Assembly: GCA_030765065.1 (NCBI GenBank)
Contig: CM060988.1
Span: forward strand, 201,374,565-201,438,564
Direction: 5' to 3'
DNA: 64,000 nt
Source: Deroplatys truncata
Lineage: Eukaryota; Arthropoda; Insecta; Mantodea; Mantidae
Shown: positions 56,571 through 64,000 of the stretch, piece after piece
How the letters are laid out: the number at the start of each line of letters is the position of its first letter
How positions within the stretch are numbered: the first letter of the stretch is position 1
Program-made: the position numbers and the translations under genes
The notes under the pieces: model-generated
The model's input: the letters and a program-made list of their open reading frames with translations, nothing else
Told to the model about the DNA's origin: nothing
Databases searched by the model: none

Positions 56571-57459
56571 CTGATGTGTTACACTCACATGACTTTCTCT
56601 ACTCTTGTACAATCTATTTTTACAAACGCCTATTCTCCATATGCTTCATGTTAATCGAGATATCAAGATGTTAATCTTATTGGTAATTTTCTTGTAGATG
56701 CAAGCGGAATATGGTAGCTTTTAAGCGATAGTCAAATATTTTAACGCTGGTTGCTATGTGGCGCATTCCATTCTCTTTGCATGTCAGGACATAAAAAAAT
56801 GAATAACGTATTTGAGAAAAAGTATAAGTATTGGAAAATTTAAGGAAATAACAAGCAATATCTCGAAAACGGTTCACTCAACAAAAGAAATGTATATGAC
56901 ATAAGTTGTGTATTTTAACGCGATCTACATTTTTTGTGTAGTAAAATTTTGTCTATCTCTTATGGTTTACCAGTTATGCAAAAGTCGTTCACAATGAAGA
57001 ATACTTTTGGAGACATTCCCAGAAAATTGGAGATATACATTTCATTTCTCATGACATTATCTTAAACATATGATATTTTCATCAAAATCGTTAGAGCCAT
57101 TTTTGAGAAAATTAAAATTTTCGAAAAATCTTCCATGTAAAGGGTAGTCTGGGGTGGGGGGATTTTCTTGAAAACCTTCGTGTCGCATCTCTGGAAGATA
57201 CTGAACCTAAATACCAAGTTTGGTGCGTCTCCGACTGTTCGTTTTTGAGTTATGCTGTTCACAGACACACACACAGACACACACACAGACACACACACAC
57301 AGACACACACACACACAGACACACACACGGACATGTTTCCAAAAATGCTTTTTTTGGATTCAGGAGGTCTCAAAACATGTATTTCCGGTGAAATCTCGGT
57401 ATCGAATTTTTGGGTGGAATGCAATACTTCCCCTACTTACTATACGTAGTAGAGAAAGT
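56571..57459 (-). mobile_element. Family X element, full length, nested
   Basis: 889 bp from CTGATGTGTTACACTCACAT to GTAGTAGAGAAAGT. Left flank AAAAAAAT, right flank AATAAT: target repeat slightly decayed. Confidence 0.9.
57264..57330. repeat. (CA)n/(ACAG) microsatellite within family X
   Basis: CA units interrupted by regular G every 8-12 bases, at the same site as the GT tract at 51755. Confidence 0.93.
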
Positions 57460-57657
57460 AATAATTTATATACCCACTGATAAGCGATAGAAAGTAGAGA
57501 ATGTGAGTTAATTAATAAAATTTACAACAATTTACACAATACTTTATGTTGTATATAATACATATTTTGCTCTGTTTTGTAAATAAGCATAATATGTTAG
57601 CAGTAAGCAAATTGTGCTGTATATTTCCTTGTTTTACACGTATATTTTATAAATATA

Positions 57658-58928
57658 CGAGGCGTGTTCCAAAATTAAGGTCCGGTGAACAATATTTAAC
57701 GGATGGTAAGCCTGAACGACGTTTCACGACTGCAGCGCTGTCTACCGACTCATGAGAAACCTACCGCAGTGTTGGTGTGACACAGTAGGCGTTTGCTAGT
57801 CGGTGAGAGCAGTTCGCAATGTCCGCGACAGTTGTAGATCCCGCCAGTTGTGAAGTGCGCGGTGTGATTACCATTGTGAGTTGTGCCTCATGTATGGATC
57901 GGACATAATCAGTGACAAACAGGTTCAACACTGGTGGAAATTCGAAATGGCCGCACAAATGTACACATGAAAGCGGAGTGGCAGGCCCCGTATTTGGACC
58001 GACGACATCCTTGAGGAAGTGAACCAAAGATTTCGAAGTGATCGGCGTTTGACGATTGGTGGTCTGGCCGATGAATTCCCAAATGTTGCTCGAACCTCAC
58101 TTTACAGGATTGTCACTGAACACCTTGGGTATCGGAAACTTTGTGCGAGGTGGATGCCAAAACTGCTCAGCACAAAGAGCAACGAATGCGTAGTGCACGA
58201 CAGTTTTTGGAGCGCTATAGACAAGATGGAGATGGTTTGTTTTCCCAAATTGTTACGGGCGACGAGACATGGATAGCGTAGAACAACGCTGAATCGAAAC
58301 AGTCAATGCAGTGGCGCCGTTCCGGTCCACCCAAACCAAAAAAAGTGTAAGCAATCGCCGTACACGAATCGCAAAATGATGGCTACCGTGTTTTGGGACG
58401 AAAAGGACGTCGTTTTGATTGATTTCATGGACCGTGGGTCAACAATTACAGCTGACGTGCACTGTCAAACGCTTACCAAACTGAGACGTGCGATCCAAAA
58501 TCGACGTCGCAGGAAACTGTCGTCTGGCATCATCCTCCTGCACGACAACGCACGCTCGCACACTGCTGCAAAAACCAAGGAGAAGATTCAAAAGTTTCTT
58601 TGGGAACACTCTGACCACTCTCCGTACAGTCCCGACCTGGCACCAAGCGACTATTTCCTCTTCTTGCATTTGAAACGGTGGCGAGTGGACAACAATTTCA
58701 AACCGACGATGAACTCAAGACGAGGTTCAAGTCCCAGGCGGCAGACTTCTATGCCGAGGGGATAAAGAAGTGGTGCAGCCTTACAGCAAGTGTATAGATG
58801 TGAACGGCGATTATGTGGAAACGTAAAGTATATATGTAGGCACATATTACTGTCAATAAAAACCTTATCTCATGAGCGACCTTGTTGTTATTATGAGCAA
58901 ACGGACCTTAGTTTTGGAATACGCCGAG
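57658..58928 (+). mobile_element. Mariner element with TA target duplication
   Basis: 1271 bp with TA at 57656-57657 and 58929-58930. TIRs of about 28 bp: left CGAGGCGTGTTCCAAAATTA, right (reverse complement) CTCGGCGTATTCCAAAACTA. Confidence 0.94.
57820..58765 (+). pseudogene. Mariner transposase pseudogene (DD34D)
   Basis: The likely start is ATG 57820, but the N-terminal third is frameshifted. 58019-58276 reads RLTIGGLADEFPNVARTSLY (second HTH) and ARWMPKLLS. The first motif IVTGDETWIA (about 58245-58277) is in another frame and followed by a stop. 58376-58765 reads MATVFWDEKDVVLIDF, ILLHDNARSHTA (second Asp) and YSPDLAPSDYFLF (third Asp) with exactly 34 residues between. All three Asp codons survive, but stops and frameshifts make it inactive. 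Different mariner lineage from 13467-14680, judging by TIRs. Confidence 0.92.
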
Positions 58929-58930
58929 TA

Positions 58931-59439
58931 TTTTTATTTTATTCACTTATCTTCAAATTTGATTTACAAATACGATACTTTCAAATAATACGAGCCATTG
59001 CGTCAGTGTTGAACTTTGGCAACGCAATAAACAGCTAGTCACATCGGTAAATTTCCGCCTCATCTGGTTGCAGCCGTTCCCTCGCGGTGTGAATGTGGCT
59101 GTTCTCGGAATTGACCAAGTATGGTGGTTACACACAATATTAAATTCAGTTTAGTATCTCTTAAGATTTATAAAAATGTAGTCTACTAGTTTACATAAAG
59201 CAAAACACCTCAAAATATCCAACCGTTAATGTTAGCAATTCAATTCTGAAAATATTCCTACAGGTTCGCCATCATTCTCCAGGTGAAACGTCACGTCAGT
59301 GGTGTGGTGTAGCTTGAATATTCCTGCAATCATGCCAAAAGTAAACGTGAGCGACAAAGCTAGGTTAAGGGATTCTCTTTAATATTAAACAGAAATTTTG
59401 ATAAACTTCCACAATATTTTTATTCACGGAGAGTTTGTC
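58931..59439. other. No recognised feature
   Basis: No ORF or repeat I can support. Confidence 0.5.
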
Positions 59440-60356
59440 TTATCTTTTACGTGATCCAGGTTTCCCTCAATGCTCCAGTCCACTTCACCCTTGGGCTTAT
59501 TGTGCCACCTGTATCGTTTTAAAGCCAATTCTTTATGTCTGCACGCCTTATCAAGGAATACACTCTCATGACAGATATGGTTTCAAATTCTTCTGGTTCT
59601 AAAAACATTTTCCCAAAAGCCAAGTCAGTACAGGAGCATATAATGTGCTGGGCTGTTTCAGCGTCTTTCTTGCACAATCTACAATCTCAGTTACCCTGAA
59701 ACACTCCCATCTTGTTAAGACACTTTTTCACTGGAGCATGTTCTGTGAGAAATGCAATAATTGTTCTTGGCAGAAGTATGTTACATTTAAGCAAGCTTTC
59801 AGCTCTTTTCTTACCTGGTTCTCTAATAGTTTACCATCTTCATTTCCTGGAGTTTTATACTAGGCTTTATGATGTTCTACTTTGGACCAGTTCTTAATAG
59901 CCTCTCTTACCAAACATCTAATTGTTCCTAGAGCTGACTCAGCCAATAAATTGTGAAGCTGCTCCTTGTCTTGCAAGTTCATCAACTTTTTCATTTTCCT
60001 CTATACCACTATGACCGTGCACCCAGATGAGTTGAACTTCACTCTGTTCTGCCAAGTTTGTGAGCAGGCAGTTTGAAGGCAGTCCTGACGTTACCTTATG
60101 GGTTATATGAATAAAAATGAGTATATAGTATATGCTTCACTTTTTCAAGAAATACTCACTTTCGGAAGAATAAAACCTTTCGAGTATCTACTTTATTTTG
60201 ATAGAGTAGAACATGCTCAGACATCCATCTTACAAGAGTATGTACTCTTATTTGGTATGACTAAAAACTAGTATATTCTCAGTTTTACGAGTCCATTCTC
60301 CTCTCATGTTGAGCATAGTTAGATGCACACTCACTTTTGAGTATATGTTGATTTTT

Positions 60357-61202
60357 ACTTTCTCTACTACATATAGTAAGTAGGGGAAGTATCGTATTCC
60401 ACCCAAAAATTCGATACCGAGATTTCACCGGAAATACATGTTTTGAGACCCCGAATCCAAAAAAAAATCATTTTTGGAAACATGTCCGTGTGTGTGTGTG
60501 TCTGTTTGTCTGTGAGCAGCATAACTCAGAAACGAACAGTCAGATAAACACCAAACTTGTTATTTAGGTTCAGTATCTTCCAGAGATGCGACACGAAGGT
60601 TTTCAAGAAAATCCCCCCACCCCAGATTACCCTTTACATGGAACATTTTTCGAAAATTTTAATTTTCTTAAAAATAGTTCTAATGATTTTGATTAAAATA
60701 TCATATGTTTAAGATATTTTCATGAGAAATAAAATTTATATCTTGAATTTTCTGGGAATGTCTCCAAAAGTATTCTTCATTGTGAACGACTCTTGCATAA
60801 CTGGTAAACCATAAGAGATAGACAAAATTTTACTACACAAAAATGTAGATCGCGTTAAAATACACAATTTATTTCATATGCATTTTTTGTTGTTGAGTGA
60901 ACCATTTTCGAGATATTGCTTGTTATTCCCTTAAATTTTCCAACAGTTATACTTTTTCTCAAATGGAAATTCGTCATTCATTTTTTTTGTCCTGGACATA
61001 CAAAGAGAATGGAATGCTCCACATAGCAACCAGCTCTTAAAACATTTGACTATCGCTTAAAGCCTGCCATATTCCCCTTGCATCTACAAGAAAATTAGCA
61101 ATAAGATTAACATCTCGATTAACATGAAGCATATGAAGAATAAACGTTTGTAAAAATAGTTTGTACAAGAGTAGAAAAAGTCATGCGAGTGTAACATATC
61201 AG
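60357..61202 (+). mobile_element. Family X element, full length
   Basis: 846 bp from ACTTTCTCTACTACATATAG to GCGAGTGTAACATATCAG. ATTTTT at 60351-60356 and 61203-61208. Confidence 0.92.
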
Positions 61203-61239
61203 ATTTTTTTAGTTAAACTAAATATGAAGAGAAAGTCAA

Positions 61240-61785
61240 CTTTATTAATTAACCTTACTATGTAAAGTGTTAACTTCAAAATCCAGATACCTACTTATAT
61301 AACTTTATAAGAAAACTGTTTCATAGTTGTTGTATACCTAAGTAGTGTAAATATGCTGGGATTCTAAAAACAGTCGGATGACTTCATCCAGCATCTCATG
61401 AGTTATGACTTTTCAATCCACAATTATTCCTTTCTTTTTGCTATAACCGTTTTATTTATTGGTTTTCTAACATTGTCATGAACATTCAAGGAGTTCCAAA
61501 ATCGTATATTGCTTCATGAAAACATAACCTAGAAGTATCATTGAAATTCAGATTTATTAATTAAGCTTATTATGTAAAATCCTAACCCCAAAATTCAGTT
61601 ACTTAAGGTTACTTATAACAAAACTCTTTCATAGAAAATAGTGTAAACATCTCAGGATTCTAGAAACAGTCTAGTTTGAACCTGCATCCGGCACCTTATA
61701 ATTATGACTTCAGAATTTGTGAATATTTTCTTTTTGCCTGTTTTATTGATAATAGACGTTTGCCTATTTCATTTTATGTATTCTT
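61240..61785. repeat. Diverged tandem duplication of ~300 bp
   Basis: TTTATTAATTAACCTTACTATGTAAA (61240, quoted in part) has a counterpart in TTTATTAATTAAGCTTATTA at 61551. GGGATTCTAAAAACAGTC (61358) has a counterpart in AGGATTCTAGAAACAGTC (61653), and CATGAGTTATGACTT in TATAATTATGACTT. It belongs to the 60109-63423 transposon. Confidence 0.65.
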
Positions 61786-62009
61786 TTGCTAATTTAAATT
61801 ACGGCTATGCTTGTGTGTGTGTTGCTTCAATTAAGTTGTCATTTCTTGAAGGACTTCATATTTCTCTAACATTTCTGTTGAAACTTGTTATGCAACACAG
61901 GATAATTCCTGAGCAGTTTAGATGGGACATAACCTAATACAGTAAAATCTAGTCCTCTAATTCAGAATGCCAAACAACACAACACCGCACAATCAACGAA
62001 GTTAGTATA

Positions 62010-63284
62010 TGGTCAAAGAGTGTCCTATCTTTCACATGTGATAGCTGCCGTTGTTACTGAGTTACAGCAGTCATTTTTTTATGTGGTTACAGTTGTTATT
62101 GACTAACAGCCATGGAACGTTACAGCATTCAGCAACGCGTACAAATTGTGAAAATTTATTATCAAAATGGATCTTCCGTTCGCCAAACCTTCCGTGTATT
62201 GCGTGAAGCTTACGGTGTGTGTAATCGTCCCTGCGAGAGAACGATTCGGCGTTTGATCGATAAATTTGAAAGAAGTGGTTCTGTCAGCGATCAAAGAACG
62301 CCTGTACGTAATCGACGTAAGCGCTCCAACGAAAACATAGGCGCCGTTCGTGAGAGTGTACGCGAGAACGGAAACAAATCAATTGCTCGTCGAGCGCAAG
62401 AATTGGGGCTTTCGCCGACCACAACTTGGCGAATTCTGCATCTGGACTTGAAGTTTCACGCTTACAAAATGGTATTACCTCAAGAGCTAAAGCCCAACGA
62501 GCATAGGCTGCGCCGTTTATTCGCTGACTGGGCTATGGAACAATTGGAAGCTGACACGGATTTTTGTCGAAGAATCATCTTCAGCGACGAAGCCCACTTT
62601 TGGCTGGATGGTTGTGTTAAGAAACAAAATTGCCGCTATTGGAGCAATCACAATCCAATGCAGATTCAAGAACGACCACTTCATCCCCAGAAGGTTACTG
62701 TGTGGTGTGGATTTTGGTATGGTGGAATCATTGGTCCATATTTTATCCAAGTTGGAGAAGCTCTAAGTGTCAATGGAGAAAGATACCGGGCTCTTATAAG
62801 GTATTATATTTGGTCTCGATTGGATGGTATGGATCTAAGAAACATCTGGTTCCAGCAAGATGGTGCCACACGTCATACTGCTCTCGAAACAATCGATCTT
62901 TTGAAGGAGAAGTTCAGAGGTTTCATCATTTCCCGTGGTGGTGATGTTAACTGGCCCCCGAGGTCATATGATTTAACGCCGTTGGACTACTTCTTGTGGG
63001 GTTATGTTAAATCTCGAGTTTATGTCAACAAGCCAGAAACAGTAAATGATCTTATGAATAACATCACGCGTGTTATTCGTGAAGTTGGACCTAATTTACG
63101 TTCTTTTGTCATTGAAAACTGGGTCAACCGTATACGCGCAACCCAACGAAGTCGCGGCGGTCACTTAAATGATGTTGTCTTCCACACGTAATGACATTAG
63201 TTATGTTCCAAAATAAACATCTATCATTCATAGAACATGTTTTATATAAGTTCAAAGATAGGACACTCTTGTTGAAAGACCCTA
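62010..63284 (+). mobile_element. DD41D (rosa-like) mariner-family transposon, apparently intact
   Basis: About 1.28 kb with TA-rich junctions (62006-62009 TATA and 63283-63286 TATA). The TIRs share GAGTGTCCTATCTTT (left 62019-62033; right, reverse-complemented, about 63256-63270). The outer few bases GGTC/GGGTCTTTCAA are offset by a small indel. One uninterrupted transposase gene lies between, with AATAAA at about 63212 after the stop. Confidence 0.88.
62112..63191 (+). CDS. DD41D mariner-type transposase, intact ORF
   Basis: A 359-residue transposase that would bind the element's TIRs and catalyse cut-and-paste transposition in the nucleus. Start ATG 62112 in GCCATGG context, preceded by stops. 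Residues 1-60 contain the first HTH (QQRVQIVKIYYQNGSSVRQT); residues about 90-112 the second HTH (SIARRAQELGLSPTTTWRIL), with an RTPVRNRRKR linker between. Catalytic residues: D159 in IIFSDEAHFWL, D250 in WFQQDGATRHTA, D292 in YDLTPLDYFLWG. 41 residues separate D250 and D292, the DD41D signature of the rosa/visitor-type lineage. C-terminus GGHLNDVVFHT. No stop or frameshift, typical length. It could be active or recently active. Confidence 0.93.
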   Translation: MERYSIQQRVQIVKIYYQNGSSVRQTFRVLREAYGVCNRPCERTIRRLIDKFERSGSVSDQRTPVRNRRKRSNENIGAVRESVRENGNKSIARRAQELGLSPTTTWRILHLDLKFHAYKMVLPQELKPNEHRLRRLFADWAMEQLEADTDFCRRIIFSDEAHFWLDGCVKKQNCRYWSNHNPMQIQERPLHPQKVTVWCGFWYGGIIGPYFIQVGEALSVNGERYRALIRYYIWSRLDGMDLRNIWFQQDGATRHTALETIDLLKEKFRGFIISRGGDVNWPPRSYDLTPLDYFLWGYVKSRVYVNKPETVNDLMNNITRVIREVGPNLRSFVIENWVNRIRATQRSRGGHLNDVVFHT

Positions 63285-63840
63285 TACTTACATTTAAGTG
63301 GCTGTTGGGATGAGTGTGAGGTAGTAGGCTTTTATTCTTATGAAAACGAGTATGTTCTCATTCAGCTGAGTAAGTGCTCATACTCATGAGTACAAACCTT
63401 GCTAAAGTACTTGCATTTTATTCATATGACTACTTAGAGCCTTAAGTGCAGCCTGGCTGTTTACCAGTAAAACCTCTCCTTATGTTTTCATGTATGCTTT
63501 GAATAGCATAAATTACAGTAGCACATTCACCCAATGGAGAAAGATTTGCACCTTCTTCATATGCCATATACTCCAGATCCTGTTCCTGATCCATCCTTTG
63601 AGCCATATAAAAGTTTTCTCAGGAATTTCCAGAGTTTTTTCGTCCAATGCTCAGAATCAATGATGATCCTAAAGTTGCTTATAAAGTGTTTAATTGGAAT
63701 TACGTAGTCTGATGCCATCTTCTAATTCTTAGCAAACCTGAGTCTATTTCTCAGTTGCTTCGCCTGTTGTAGTCTATTTTGCCTGCTTCATTGTTCAAGA
63801 GTGTATCCAATGCTGCAGTACGATTGTTTTCATAACTCCC

Positions 63841-64000
63841 ACGGAGAGATTACATAAAATTCCCGTACATTTTTATTTTATGTCGATACGCTGTCTTAAT
63901 GCTCCTTGTATGTGCGTATTTATGAGCATATCATGCAAGTTTTCAATGTACAAATGCATACATGTTAAAGTTGTTATCAAAACATAAAATTCCTTCCCCA
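63841..64000. other. No recognised feature
   Basis: Continues the LINE's upstream side; too degraded to read. Confidence 0.4.

Larger units (their letters stand above)
55845..57515 (+). mobile_element. Family X element split by another X copy
   Basis: From GGTATTCGATATCGACATTT to CTTTCGTAAAAAAAAT (56570). Resumes at AATAATTTATATACCCAC (57460) and ends GAAAGTAGAGAATGTGAG. The first terminus is missing. Confidence 0.85.
60109..63423. mobile_element. DNA transposon inserted in the LINE, with two nested passengers
   Basis: ATAT at 60105-60108 and 63424-63427 flanks the unit. The ends are inverted: left GAATAAAAATGAGTAT, right (reverse complement) GAATAAAATGCAAGTA. Both subterminal regions (60115-60350 and 63290-63415) are dense in GAGTA/TACTC motifs. 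Without the nested X copy (60357-61202) and the DD41D element (62010-63284) about 1.2 kb remains and shows no ORF, so it is probably non-autonomous. Confidence 0.75.
59440..63840 (-). pseudogene. RNase H-bearing LINE relic interrupted by a DNA transposon
   Basis: Minus strand, right to left: SYENNRTAALDTLLN near 63785-63840 corresponds to the end of the RT region of I/R1-type LINEs. RNase H follows with ECATVIYAIQSIHE near 63500-63540, then NSQAALKALSSH at 63427-63465. At 60105 the frame continues ITHKVTSGLPSNCLL, VQLIWVHGHSGIEENEKVDE and LARQGAASQFIG, the last part of RNase H. A degenerate Cys/His tail (frameshifted) follows to about 59440. Removing 60109-63427 joins the two halves in frame. 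Stops elsewhere show it was already decaying or has decayed since. Clade uncertain (I, R1 or LOA). Confidence 0.8.

Overview
This window reads as gene-poor DNA from a large, repeat-rich animal genome, most likely an arthropod and probably an insect. The evidence is the mix of Tc1, mariner and DD41D transposases, tRNA-derived SINEs, insect-style TATA plus TCAGT promoters and an AT-rich background. I cannot name the species. I found no intact host protein-coding gene, rRNA or bona fide tRNA gene. Almost every long reading frame is a transposable-element remnant or a chance frame inside a repeat.

The largest component is a dispersed non-coding element called family X here. It is about 0.83-0.90 kb, its two ends share an inverted ACTTTCTCTAC, and complete copies are flanked by a 6-bp direct repeat ATTTTT/AAAAAT. 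About 30 full, truncated or mutually nested copies occupy roughly a quarter of the window.

Left third (1-20 kb): a decayed Tc1 element (0.77-2.1 kb). Next come IS630/mariner-type transposase pieces mixed with a LINE remnant (2.3-5.8 kb), a fold-back derivative of such an element (8.06-8.80 kb) and a TA-bounded dead mariner (13.47-14.68 kb). A fold-back SINE with two opposed tRNA-like heads (16.2-16.7 kb), another SINE (16.8-17.06 kb) and a hAT transposase remnant (18.5-19.3 kb) follow.

Middle (20-38 kb): nested X copies, then an orphan heat-shock-type promoter on the minus strand (24.2-24.45 kb: six contiguous alternating GAA/TTC units, TATA box and initiator). Two ~0.9 kb direct repeats bracket a decayed DDE transposase with a CENP-B-like HTH, itself split by a nearly intact Tc1 element. 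A SINE with a perfect 12-bp TSD, an LTR-like promoter block and a 119-bp tandem array complete this part.

Right part (38-64 kb): the most interesting object is a composite retroposon present twice (38511-41121 and 53961-54825). It consists of a tRNA-like head, a body, an internal VNTR of 105-bp units (about 22 and about 5 units) and a shared A-rich tail. This is architecturally like hominid SVA, and the first copy has a perfect 9-bp TSD inside a mariner-type transposase relic. Further right are a 114-bp tandem repeat open on both strands, a pair of inverted SINEs, a ~61-bp GTTGATCAAC array flanking a GC-rich hairpin-rich block, and a dead DD34D mariner (57.66-58.93 kb). Last is an RNase H-bearing LINE relic interrupted by a DNA transposon, which itself carries an X copy and an apparently intact DD41D transposon (62.0-63.3 kb). 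The only full-length intact ORF with family-typical catalytic residues is that DD41D transposase.
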